From the NCBI GenBank assembly GCA_034440575.1, contig JAOTOL010001616.1:1979501-2043500 (forward strand): a stretch of DNA of 64,000 nt, in the 5' to 3' direction. Shown here piece after piece: positions 22,478-34,190 of the stretch. Made by a program: the position numbers and the translations under genes. The stretch's first letter is position 1. Each line of letters begins with the position of its first letter. The notes beneath the pieces were generated by a model, which was given only the letters and a program-made list of their open reading frames with translations, was not told where the DNA came from and searched no databases. Source of the DNA: Imbricaverruca yamaguchii (Eukaryota; Arthropoda; Thecostraca; Neoverrucidae).

Positions 22478-24097
22478 ATTTGTCCACATGTATTCAAATT
22501 TTCCTGACTTTGCTAACGTTCATACGTCAACCAATTATCTGTATGATCTAAGTCCTTGTTAGTGCGCAACCTAGAAGGGGAATCTTTGCGCAATATACAC
22601 TAAAACGTAACAATAGATGTTGAAGACAAAAGCACACTGTACGACTCCGTTTCCGAGGTATCCTGTAGAGAAGCCAGTACAACCAGTGTGCTATCCAACA
22701 TCATTGGGAGACGGTTAATTTAAACAATTGAACCAGCACTAGCCACTCAATCTTCCACCAAACGTCACAAACGTCTGCCTCTCGCTTCACAAGACATCAG
22801 CTTACCTGTTCACCCAGAAAGCCAATTCACCTTCCACATCCCATCCATTCAGCCACCGAATTTCACTCTTCCCCGTCCATCACCAACAACCTACTCATCA
22901 TATCCCCCACCTTCAGTTCAGTCTTCCCCTGCGCAGTACACTTTGCCTGCCACCCAGTTGTCTTCCTGCACATTTCACTCCACCTCTCACCCCCAGTCTG
23001 CTCCCCACAGATAATATTTCAGTTTCCGCCAGCCCCCCGTCATTACCCGCCTGACCTTTGGACCGAGCGCTCCAACGATTTGTGTCCGCTGCCACCATGT
23101 TCCAGGTGTTAGCGAGGACGTTGCGTGTTGCGACCCGCCGCTAATCTACCGACTGGCACCTGACCCGGCGGGACGTAAATCACCACAACTTCCGCCGGTG
23201 GTAAACCAGCGGACATACTCATCGTGGACCTTGTTTATCAGCACTCCAACTCAGTGATGGGCCGCGTGGCAGCTGGTGCGTACACCTACCCCATGTCATA
23301 TTGTGCTGCACTGCGCTTACAGCGCAAATCTTGTTTGTCAGTGGTCTAATTCCTTGGTGGGGTAGGGGGCAGCTATAGTGCGCACACGTAACCGCCTACC
23401 ATGTTGTACTGCACCGTATTTACGTCAGGCACATCGCGTGCGCACTGCAAAGAAAATCAGCCGGCTGCTCGCGTGCGCCGGGTCAATGCATCCTCACATC
23501 GGCGGTGCTTCGTTCTTCAACACTGTGAGCCTTATAATACCCATTGCCTGCCTGGTTCCCTGTCATCACTTGCTGTTTAGCAGGCCAGTTCCTCGTTTAT
23601 TAACCAGGCAAATACTCGCCCGTGTATTAGAAAATCAAGATAACTTCGTCCGGTCACCAAGGACCTAGTTAATATGCGAATAAGGAAATAGAGCAAAGCT
23701 AGCTTGTTACCTCATTGACTAAGAAATACTGAGTGTGTCTACTAAGCATTGAGATCACTTTACTAGCGTTCCGTTCGCTGCTGCATTTCCGTCGGTGCAT
23801 GCAGTTCGGCCAAGCACGCATTTGCGAACTAACAAGGACTTGGTAAGTATGTCTCGCATTTCAACTCCGTTCAGCGCAGCTCAATACGCACTGACGACCG
23901 TGCACGTTGCGCACACCAATGCAACTGTGAATGCCTCACAAACGAACCAAGTCGGTCCATCTATCACCGCGAACCGCATTAACTGGGGATCTTCTGCTGC
24001 CCCCTAACCGATTTATATACCTTCTAAAATCGTCGCCAGGGCTCCAACCTCATGGGATTCCTGTGGGTCGATTCGATAACGCATCGCCGAACTCGGG
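22478..24097. other. No gene seen
   Basis: A pyrimidine-rich stretch lies at 22740-23060. Near 23850 CTTG|GTAAGTATG is a good donor match following a short frame, but nothing else supports an exon. Confidence 0.4.
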
Positions 24098-24480
24098 GAT
24101 GACACCAGGGGCGGTCCGAGGCATCGAAATAGGGTGAGGTAGTCACCACTGCAACCCCCCCCCCTCCACAAAAACCGTCGGATTTCGACCACTCTATTTT
24201 TCTGTTCCAAAAATTCGGAACTTGTTTGATATCTTTGCTGTTCACACAAAAATACCCATGGAATTGTGCTTTATTGTATTTTTTGGACTCTTAGCTTTTT
24301 ATCACTACCTTCTTTATAAAGTGATGAAGTTAGTGTGACCACTAATTTCCTCTCCAAATGCTTACTTTTCAGCTGGCAAGCAAAATGACACACAGAAAGT
24401 GACTTTGAGTTTGATAACATAGCCTAAAAATAAGGTGTAAAATAAAATGTAATATGCCCATTTTCTAGGCTAGCCTAACA

Positions 24481-25290
24481 TTAACCAGTCCCGTCTCGGG
24501 GGTGTGCGTCTTCAATCGCCCCCTCATGTTTTTCGCGGATAGTAGACGAGCGGCGCGCGGTAGCGCGCCCAAATTTTGCATACCTTTTCCCACATCAATT
24601 TGGCACGAAGTTTCAAAATTATGAAGTCAGGTCATTTAGGGTCAACGAGTTAGTCAAGGTCAATTGAGGTCACCTCCAAAAACATTCAACCGGTCGTCAC
24701 GCTTTAACGGATACAGATATTTTAAGGAACTTTCAGCTTTTGCTTATCTTTAGGGATGCAACAAAACGTAGGTATGGAATGTTTCATTTTTTTTTCGTTT
24801 TTGACTGCAAATAAATTTTGCGTATTTGCCAAATTACAGTTCAAATAAAGGATTAGGGCAAGTTGACTTCCATCAACGTTTCTCGGTTTGTTCTAGCCAT
24901 TGGAAAATGAAAATGAAAGAAAACTTGAAAACTCCAAATTGAGGAATTAAAAAAAAATTGGGGGGGGGGGGGCAAACAAATTATAGCCCTGGTCGATTTC
25001 GCTGTCCTTTTCTCATTCAAAATACAATCTTTTTTATATATCCCTGAAAATGAACTCCTCATAGCCAAAAACATAAAGTAAGTCATCACAAATCGTGAAA
25101 TTATAGCATCCTGGTGACCTCATTTTTGTTGGAAATTATTTTGGGGGGTGGTCCCGGCCCCTAATCGTAGAGCGCTTTCCGACGACACCTCTTTCGTTTT
25201 CGTGCGATGCTTAGTTTGGATTTTAGACGGGGGTTACTAACCCCTTACGGAAACGGGGTGTGAGGATCTGACCGGAAAGACGGCGCATAA
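24481..25290 (-). mobile_element. TTAA-flanked ~0.8-kb non-autonomous element, copy 1
   Basis: This is the inverse-orientation copy of the family seen at 25475, 36006 and 37135. Its plus-strand left end is TTAACCAGTCCCGTCTCGGG and the right end is CTGACCGGAAAGACGGCGC followed by ATAA. Shared internal blocks include TCAAGGTCA with GAGGTCACCTCC, CACGCTTTAACGG, TTAGGGATGCAACAAAACGT and TTTCGTTTTCGTGCGATGC. A G-run lies at 24960-24972. The right TTAA is degraded to ATAA, so this copy is older or was damaged after insertion. It has no coding capacity. Confidence 0.82.
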
Positions 25291-25474
25291 TGAAAAAACA
25301 TAATTTCCCACAAAAAATTGGAAAATTGTTTTGTTTTGTTTTTCAAAATTGACTACATAAAATCCCAATCCAACGGATCACTTTTAATGGAAAAAAAATC
25401 ACACCTTCCACACGATCCCTTTGTTTGCTTTTTGGAGGTAACAGGACCTGTGTAAAACATGCTCTGTGAATACC

Positions 25475-26321
25475 TTAACCCTTCTTTCGTCTTTCCTGTC
25501 AAATCCTCCTGCCCCGTCTCGGGGGGGGAGGGCGGTTGAAGACCCCCTCTAAAATCCAAACTAAGCATCGCACGAAAGCGAAAGCGGTGTCATCGGAAAG
25601 CGCTCGATGCGTAGGGTCCGGGTCCACCCTCCAAAACAAATTTCCCCCAAAAGTCGTCACCAGGTGGCTTGATTTCCACGACTTTTCACGACTTACACTA
25701 TGTATTTGGCTCAGGGGAGTTCATTTTGGGGATATATGAGAAAAAATGTATTTGGAATGAGAAAAGGACAGCGAAATCGACCATGTCTATAATTATTTTT
25801 TCCCCCTCCCCCCAAAAAAAAAATCATTTTTTGGAAATTTCCAAATTTTGAGTTTTCAAGTTTTCTGTAATTTTACTTTTCCGATGGGTAGAGCAGGCCG
25901 ATAAACGTTGTTGGAAGTCCACTTGCCCTAATAAACAAATGCTTACTTTAGCCAGTATCCTCTATTTGAACTGGCATTTGGCAAATACACAAAATTTATA
26001 TGTAGTCAAAAACGAAAAGAAGAAAAATTCAACTCGTACGTTTTGTTACGTTTTGAAGATAAGCAATCGCTGAACGTTTAATTAAAATAGCTGTATCCGT
26101 TAAAGTGTGACGACTGGTTGAACGTTTTTGGAGGTGACTTCACTTGACCTTGACTAACTCATTGACCCCACATGATCCGACCTAAATATTTTGAGTCAGC
26201 ATGTCAAATTGACGTGGGAAAAGGTATGCCAAAATTGGCCACGCTGCCACTCGCCGTTCGTCCGCTATCCGGGAAAAACTGAGGGGCTGGTTGAAAACAC
26301 CCCCCAGACGGGACGGGTTAA
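25475..26321 (+). mobile_element. TTAA-flanked ~0.85-kb non-autonomous element, copy 2
   Basis: It starts TTAACCCTTCTTTCGTCTTT and ends CAGACGGGACGGGTTAA, so TTAA is present on both sides and the first bases inside are CCC...GGG. TTAA duplication with CCC-type ends is characteristic of the piggyBac superfamily; assignment of this element rests on those ends only. It is inverted relative to copy 1, with only 184 bases between them, inside the hAT element. Confidence 0.85.
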
Positions 26322-27763
26322 AGCACAATAATAAGATGTCTCGCATGAATTATCATCAGCGTTTCCCAAAATGGGTATGGCTACATTTTCCCATCCCACA
26401 GAAGCACAGCACATCGGAGAGAGGAATTTAAGAATAACCAAGTCAAATTTTTGGCCAGACAAAAACTATACATTTGCTAATCATGAAAATGCACTGGTTC
26501 ATACACTAAGGTGATGTATATAATAAGGTACAAATTTAAATTTGTTCAGTTTTCAGAATCCCTGAAAATATCATGGAGCATCACAATTGAAAAAAAAACA
26601 CTAACAAAATTTCCACATGTGTCAATCTATTATTCAATTTAGTCATAGCTGGTCACATTTAGAGATTGCCAACATCTCCTTCCACTCTCCCAACCAAACG
26701 TCCTTGGCACTTGCAGGGCTGGAGATCTCTCACAAAGTCAGGGGATCCAAGTTCATATTTTCAAGGCATATTTTCACAGTGCATATGGAGAATGACAAGC
26801 TAAGATTAGCAGGATACCAAACCAGGGGGTCCAGACCACATACCAACTCCAGGCATGGGCACTTGGCTACCAACTATAAGGAACATTATCAATATTATAA
26901 GCCCAAAGATCAGACCAAACATTTGGTCAAACCAAGCCTGGTTTTCAGTTAGGAACAGTTCAACATACCAGTACAAATTGGATGCATTGGAAGACCCAGA
27001 GCTGGTTTTGGATTGCTTAGCGGTGCCAAGCAAAACTAATTCTCAGATTTATTTTAATATTTTGCGCAAGTTTCTAACCCCTTGAATTTGGTATCAAATG
27101 TTTCTAGTTTTGCATACATTGTGTACTATAGACCAATTCTGCTGCAAAGCAGGCTGTTAGGGGGGATAGCTGAGGACCACATCAAACCCCAGTCTTAGCC
27201 CACCGTTCCTGAACGCTTTTAGTTCAGCAGAATTTCTCACCTCTCCTACCCATCAATGCAGGTAGGAAACTTGTACCAACCCCACAGTGTCGCATAATTC
27301 CTTAATTTCATGAATCAATGGGAACTTTGTGTGTGAAGCATGTTCCGATGTAGCCCGAAAGTCAACTTGCAAGCAATTTCATCTGACGTTGCAATGCCCT
27401 CCGCAGAAACGTTTTAGTTCACCTTGCGAATGCTGCTTTTTCTTTTTTCTTTTGTATACCCTACGCTTGGTATGAAACAAAAGCGCATAATATGGCGACA
27501 TTTGGATTAAGGCTGCCCTCACTTATACGTATTTCAGATTAATGATAGAGCTGTTCGAAATTGAATATGTAAATCTGACCTTAAATTTTCACGATAATTA
27601 CGAATCACCAATGAACGTTTCATGTGAACTTTTTAATTTTGTGATTTTCCAATGGATAAGAGCATCACTATGCACGAAAATAACATAAAAAAGAGCCTTC
27701 AGCTCTACTGAGGTGAGGCACTGCCTGAAGTGCCTTAGTGGGCGGACCGCCCCTGGATGACAC

Positions 27764-29878
27764 TGCCATCTTCCTCCTTAATAACGTGGCATGGTGCCGG
27801 CATCACACTCCCACCCCAGCATACCGGCACTCTCAGGCATTCGCACATGTATTCAACCCAGCGTACCATCAATGCTACAACATTCGTGAGACGTGGTGAC
27901 GCGGCAATCTAGCGAAGCACAATACATAGCCAGTACATCGCTCTCCAGCTTCAACGCAAGCGCGGCTAACCTACCAGAGAAAGGGCGCATCTCTCGCAGG
28001 CAAGCTGCTGATATCGACTGACCTCAAGGACGAACAAGAGCAGGGTGCAACGTTTCGGTGGCGGCGTAGGAGCAACGACGCCACCTGCCGGGTGTGGCGG
28101 GCGGCCCCCTCGGCACCGCCCCCCCCAGCCCCCACACCCCACCCACCCTACTTGGCAGGATCGGTCGGGTCCGGACGATAGCGTGCCGCACTCTGCTCAC
28201 ACCCACACTCCCAGCCAGCACACAACGAGCACCAATCATCAACACGCACGCGCCGAAGCACAATCGTAAGCAGGCTGGCTGATCGTGGTACGACCCCGGC
28301 GGATGCATAATCATCGCAGGACTAACGACACACCGTGTATGACGGAAACGTCGTGGTGCGCCAAAGGTCAACCGTCTGTGGCGCAGCCGTATTGACACAG
28401 GCATCTGTTTCACTCAGACTTGCATACACGCAGGTTGAGGGAATAATGCACCACGAGCCAGCCGCTGTGCGGGATCCGTGGCAGCCGGCAGCCAGGTCAG
28501 TCGCCGACTGGCGGTTCCCCGTGCCTCCAGCACTTCATTGGCCAGCGGTAGGGCTTCCTGAGGCGTCTTTGGGCACAGTAGCCGACGGTACAGAAGAATG
28601 CCAACGCACTATTTGTCGCCACGATCGCTAATCTTAACTCATATATGCAGGGAAGCCGGTCGCCCATGTGGTCAGTACATCTGACTTCTAGGTGACTGCG
28701 AGTGGACTTGGAAGTAATCTGTTGCCGATATTTAGGCAGCGGCTGACCCTTGGGGGGGAGGGGGAGCGACGACCCCGAAGAGATTAATCATGTCGGCATG
28801 ACGACATTCTATAGCGTGCGTCCAGCACCCCTTCTCTGTATGGCGCAGGTAATTGAGCCGCCCAGAATCAGACGTTAACACGATTTTTTTTCCGCTTCAG
28901 CTTTGCGCAGCCGTTGTCGAAACTTTCCGTCCTAGATTATCTATGCATCTGTCCAAAACGGGCATCCATGGCAAGTTCAAACCCATGCACCATAATGGTT
29001 CTGTCTCAACGAAGAATAATATTTAAAGTGTCTCCCGATCCAACACATCTAAAGGCACATCATCACGAATAACTTTATCATGTCAGTCACACTTCACAGA
29101 CTACATCCTTCTTGCAACTTGCAAACTTGACCCATGGAGAAGAGCCCACCAGTCACAATGTGCTTTCAGGGGCTATGAGATCAGATACCCACAATATGCA
29201 CACATCCTAACCAGCCATCGACCGGAGAGGACACTGTCTCTAGGTCTATTCAAAAGCAAGTTCAAAACGAGCAATGATATGCAGCTGACATTTTCGATAG
29301 CTCTCGATAGACTACAAAGACGTGCTACAATTGGCTGAACAAACCATATCTGCGTGATACCATTGCTTCAATATACTACAGCGACTGGTTGCTATTGGTT
29401 CACTAAACCACAACGATGTGTCATAATTGGTTCAAATTGCCACATCAAGGTGCTACCTTTGGTTCAATAGACCACAGCAACGTGTCACAAGTAATTCGGG
29501 GTAGTGTCGCGTCACGGTCGGATCATTAAAAAATAGTGGATTCACACGATGGCATAACATCCATGTTGTTCATGTTCATATGTGTCGCTGTTGCTCTTCT
29601 GCACTCCATTGTAGCAGGTAAAAATGAACTTGTTTTGGAAAATGCGAAAGCTTTATGCTCTACATCACGCGCTCAGGCGCACTAAAACAGTTCAACAATT
29701 GGCTGCAATTTGAAGGCAGATTTTCGTCCACTACAAAACACATCCAACATTCACCAATCGCTCACAGGTCCAGACGAAGTGGACAGAGCACGTGTCGGCC
29801 GAGCCGGCGGCGGCACGTGCAGCACGACGCGCCGCTCGGTCACGTGTCAGAGCAGCGGCTCAGCCGGCACACGGCGGC
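27764..29878. other. No gene; weak ~45-bp degenerate repeats
   Basis: At 29300-29485, blocks of ACCACARCAACGTG and CAATTGGTTCA-type sequence recur loosely, an eroded tandem repeat. GC-rich frames at 28024-28640 overlap on both strands and have no motif. Confidence 0.4.
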
Positions 29879-30065
29879 CTCGCGGCCCAGCTGCGGGGCA
29901 GGTCGGCGCGCCCGTCCGCTCCGGACGCGCTCGGGACTAGCCGGCCGGTCCCGGACAGCGCGTCAGGCGGCGGTCTCGCGGCCCAGCTGCGGGGAAGGTC
30001 GGCGCGCCCGTCCGCTCCGGACACGGCCGACCGGTCCCGGACAGCGCGTCAGGCGGCGGCCAGGC
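29879..30065. repeat. 96-bp GC-rich tandem duplication
   Basis: CTCGCGGCCCAGCTGCGGGG begins at 29879 and again at 29975. Each copy continues with GTCGGCGCGCCCGTCCGCTC and a CCGGTCCCGGACAGCGCGTC block, giving two near-identical copies of 96 bases. Confidence 0.92.
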
Positions 30066-30129
30066 GGAGGCCGCTCGACCGGCCGGGACGAGCCGTCACA
30101 CAGGCGTTCGCCCGGACGTCCACCCTGGT

Positions 30130-30468
30130 GGTGTGATGCAGTGACCCCGTACCCCAGGCTATGTGGTGTCCCTGGTGGTGTGACGCAGTGACCCCGTGCC
30201 CCAGGCTCTGTGATGTCCCTGGTGGTGTGACGTAGTGACCCCGTGTCCCAGGCTCTGTGATGTCCCTGGTGGTGTGATGCAGTGACCCCGTGTCCCAGGC
30301 TCTGTGATGTCCCTGGTGATGTTATGCGGTGACCCGTACCCCAGGATCTGTGATGTCCCTGGTGGTGTGATGCAGTGACCCCGTGCCCCAGGCTATGTGA
30401 TGTCCCTGGTGGTGTGATGCAGTGACCCCGTGCTCCAGCCTCTGTGATGTCCCTGGTGGTGTGACACA
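30130..30468. repeat. 47-bp minisatellite, about 7 copies
   Basis: TGTGATGTCCCTGGTGGTGT then GATGCAGTGACCCCGTGCCCC and AGGCTC repeat. TGATGTCCCT starts at 30211 and 30258, a spacing of 47. The 215-codon minus-strand frame across it is repeat-derived. Confidence 0.93.
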
Positions 30469-32448
30469 GGACTGAGCTCACGTCCGGCGTCCGCCCGGAT
30501 GTCATCGCTGTCGCTGGCGTCCAGGTGGACGTCGTCGCCGATGGTGGCGGCCAGCTGGCCAGCTGATCACACAGACAGACAGACAGATTCTGTATTGAGG
30601 TAATCCGCAATGTACTTATGGCTACTATAACCTCACGTTAATTAAATAAAGCAGCATAGCAGGGAAGGCCAAAATCACAAAACAACTAAATGTAGAATCA
30701 TACATGTCATAATAATTTTTTTTAATGCAGCAGCAAATCAATCCGGCACAGGCGGCACGTTGGACAAGTGCCGCCGTAGGTGGCGACCGAAGATCGGTAC
30801 GGAAAGCCGCATCAGCTCAGGTGGCAACCAGTTAAACATGAATGGTGCTCTGGAGCTAAAACGCCTTTTCCCATCTCGGTGCGGGCTCTGTGGCGGCCAG
30901 CAGAGGGGTCACCGAGCTGCGCGGCTCCTCCCCGAGGGGGTCAGTCGCGACGGCCGCCCCCCCCCCGTCGTGGTATCCCCGGCAGCCACCAGCCTCGCCG
31001 AGAGCCACACACCGAGCCGAGAGAGCCGAGAGCCGTCCACAGCCGCTATGGCCTGCAACAGTTGGCCGGCGGCCGAGCACCGGCCAGGACCGAGACAGCG
31101 CCCCATTCGAGGATCACGCTCCACTGACCCGTCCGGAAATTCCCTCCCGTCCAATGGAATGGAATGAGGCGCACTCAGCACCTCGACCACAACTCAGACC
31201 GCGAACAAAGGCGTTGCTTTTGCGGCAGCCAACTTTGTGCAACTTCCCGACAAGCCAGGGAGTCAGCACTAGCTCAACTTTATCCTGGCGGCGGCAGACC
31301 CTCGAGCGCCGTGAGGGGAGGCTGTACCCCCAGACCTCTCATCCTGTAACTATGGAGACCGTCAGTCTGGATCTGTCGGCAACGCCTCCGGCACGCGCGG
31401 GGAGACCGTCCCCCCCTCGGTCTGGCGGATCTCACACCCTGGGGAGCTGTGTGAACTGATTCATCAAGGAGTGCCTAGATGGCCGGAATTTGCGGGAGGA
31501 AAGAGCCGAGATGAAAAACCCGAATCGAACCACGGCAAGGCAGACGCTACAGCAAATCAATGCCTACAGCCCATGTACAGCCAGCCTGTTCAGCCAGATT
31601 TGAGCGCCAACGTCACCATCAGAGGATAGTACACAATGAAGCTAACGCCAGTGATGGTTAAGATTCATAGCCTCTCCAGCAGTTCCTTATTTGGCGCCTG
31701 ATGAGGAAATGGGGATACAAAAATGTATAGCAGAAATAGAATGTAAGTTGTTGGGTAGCTTAGGGGAAAATACTGAAACTGCTTTGCCTTTGCAACGTCA
31801 TAACTCACCGTACTGTTAGCAAGTCGAAATTCCGAGGCATATGGCGTGAAGTGTTCTAGCTACATTATATGTTTTAATGTCACATTTCAAGCAGTATATT
31901 TAGTTTTTAACATTTCAGGTCTTAGCTAAACTGCGTATTTGGAAACGGGTTTCATAGAAGATGGATATATCCAACCAGTGCGGATATAGATATTCGATTG
32001 TCTCATGCGGATAAGAATTGGACCTGATCTTAAACACGTCCAATCCGGGTTATGCTCTACAATGCGCATGCACCTACTTCGTTATCAGAACTAACATGCA
32101 CTATGGAATAAAGTGCAATTTCATGAAAATGAAATAAGGTTAGTGAAAAATGGTAACATAATAACTTGTCGTTATTTTTCAATAACAGTGAGATACGTTC
32201 CAATGTACTTTAAGACACTGGCAGATGGGCTCTTCGGGTAGTCGTTCAAGTTTCAAACTTTGACATTATCGGTCAGGAATAACTTGACCACCAGTCAAGT
32301 GTGGGTAGCTGACCGCGCAGTAGTTGAGTTCATCTGGCGGGCGGGGGGGGGCTGGGGGAGAGTTAGTTGTCACACATCAGACGTCATGCCGGATGTTCTA
32401 CCAATTACTTAGATATAAATAGATCTTGTAATTGGTGAATTTTGTGAC
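30469..32448. other. No recognised gene; GC-rich block 30750-31470
   Basis: Within the GC-rich block a plus-strand frame of 189 codons (30890-31459) and shorter frames on both strands overlap. Codon composition follows base composition (Arg, Pro, Ser, Ala) and I see no domain. If a real exon is present I cannot choose the strand. Sequence from 31500 to 32440 is AT-rich and unremarkable apart from a G-run at 32338-32360. Confidence 0.4.
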
Positions 32449-32455
32449 TTGCACA

Positions 32456-32525
<70 letters not shown>
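32449..32525. repeat. (CA)n microsatellite
   Basis: About 36 CA units with one CATACA interruption near the start. Confidence 0.96.
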
Positions 32526-32526
<1 letters not shown>

Positions 32527-32998
32527 GCCGCGCGCACAGGGTAAACAGAGGAGCGGTTCAATTTTGCGGGATTCCTGGTGGACAACCTTGCTCAGCGTTT
32601 ACGCGCTATAGATTCCCCACTGTAGGACAATGCGGGCTACCTGCTAGGCAGCTTGCTGATGTGCTTGTTCTGAGACTCCCCACCGTACTACCCTGCGAGT
32701 GGCGAGGAAATCCCGAGTTCTTCCATCTGGTAACTGGAGGACTGCTTCGGTGAAACGGGGCGAGGTCGTGTCCTCGAGGGGTGACGCCGGACTGGAGGAC
32801 CTGTTGAACCCCCCGACTACAGCCCCCAGCACCCGATGCCAATAGTTCTGTCCGGGAGGAAGAGTCCCCCATAGAAGGTTTGTTTGAAACCAACGAGAGA
32901 AATGCTGATTTCACCAGCGTGTAGCCTAGCCCTTGCAATGCACAAAGCTTCGTCTATCACTAACCGTCTAAATTACATATCATGTTAACATGCAATCT

Positions 32999-33064
32999 CC
33001 ACTATCCGCGGAGAACCTGAGGGGGTGGGGGCGGTTGAAGACCCCACCGATACGGGAAGGTTAA
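32999..33064 (+). mobile_element. Isolated right end of the TTAA element family
   Basis: CACTATCCGCGGAGAACCTG, a G-run, GCGGTTGAAGACCCC and finally GGGAAGGTTAA match the terminal ~65 bases of copies 2 and 3. Nothing of the internal sequence precedes it, so this is a deletion remnant. Confidence 0.75.
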
Positions 33065-34029
33065 GGTCAATGTCCGAACATCGCCAGATTGTTGGCCAAC
33101 TTCGCCTCTCAGAATCTTGAATTTCTCGTTATAATTACGCCTTGCTAAATCTGTTCCAATAAAGTTGCTTTCCTGTATATAGCTTCGACAACAGCCGTTG
33201 TTGTTGTAGGAAGCAGCCATCTTTGTTTCGTAAATGACACTCCTCGCTGATGCGCCAATTCTTCATTTCGACCTGTACTGATGTTGGCGACTGGCACGCG
33301 TGTCGAGAGACAGGTTGGCGACCTGACCAAAATTGATGTAGCCTGGAACACACATACCCATATAGGGCATATCACTCTCTATCACGCTCCATATCACGCT
33401 CTACCACGCTCCATATTTCCGTTGCTTTGTGTATTCCTGTAGTCAGGCTTCTATTTATGGACAGGAAAGCGAAGCTGCCTCTTTTTCTTAACCTGACTTT
33501 GTGCCCTACTCCATCTAAATTGTGTGTTTGTTGCTTTCTTTTATTTGAAATCTACACACTCCTGTAATATCACCTTTGCCACCAAAATGACCGTATCTGA
33601 CGTAAAATTGCACCCGAAGCGACACTTTTGTGTCAATGACCTGACTTTGACCTTGTCTGGATCGGCGGCCACGAATCATACGAGAACAATTCCTTCATAA
33701 CCCGTTATTCAACGTTTGCACAGTTTGTTGTCCGAACGTGTGCACAGTTTGGACGAATTTCCTACACAAGGTTCAAGAGGAATCCTTAGAAAATATCAGA
33801 GTGAGGTAACATTTGATCTCAAGTCAGCTTCCGTGCTAAAAGCAGAGCATGCCCGTGAACCTAGTGCCACAGGCGCTGGTCGAAAGGCGGGAATCCCTTG
33901 GCATGACGAACGCAGCCCAGCTACTGCCATCTCTTTGGTAGGCGCCTATCGAGAAGTCTGCCCGGAGTCAGTTTGTTTGCATAATATTGTCACGATCACT
34001 TGCAATGTGTAGCTTCATTTCGTGCTACT
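33065..34029. other. No gene; tiny local repeat
   Basis: TATCACGCTCC-like units occur about four times at 33368-33412. No other structure is seen. Confidence 0.4.
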
Positions 34030-34190
34030 CCGGGAGGTCACGATTGCAGTGGCAGCTTTATGTTTTGTTACGTTCTGAGGTCACGCTTGCAGTGCGCATT
34101 TTATGTCTTGTTAGACTGCGAAGTCACGCCAACAGTGGGTAGCTATATTTATTGTTACGCCGTGACGTCACGCTTGACGGGCGCGTGTGG
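34030..34190. repeat. 43-bp minisatellite, about four copies
   Basis: GAGGTCACGATTGCAGTGG and its variants begin at 34034, 34077, 34120 and 34163. The last unit contains TGACGTCA (34163-34170), formed by mutation of the GAGGTCACG part of the unit. Confidence 0.88.

Larger units (their letters stand above)
24106..27755. mobile_element. hAT-type DNA transposon, 3650 bp, with nested elements
   Basis: The left end CAGGGGCGGTCCG (24106-24118) is repeated as its exact complement CGGACCGCCCCTG at the right end (27743-27755). The octamer GATGACAC stands outside on both sides, at 24098-24105 and 27756-27763, identical. Ends starting CAGGGGCGG with an 8-bp duplication are the hallmark of the hAT superfamily. 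Just inside the right end are small perfect hairpins (GGCACT...AGTGCC at 27717-27734 and GGGCG...CGCCC at 27740-27752). I find no transposase frame: no BED finger and no hAT dimerisation block. It is therefore non-autonomous or gutted. Two TTAA-type elements (24481-25290 and 25475-26321) have landed inside, so about 2 kb is its own sequence. Confidence 0.85.

Noticed and set aside
22077..22478. A membrane-protein exon (hydrophobic segment near 22150-22205)
   Set aside because: There is no ATG at the frame start, the hydrophobic codons come from an AT-rich tract and the frame ends in a TA microsatellite.
30890..31459. A 189-codon frame in a GC-rich block
   Set aside because: Stop-free frames on both strands and Pro/Arg/Ser bias follow from base composition. 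No domain is visible.
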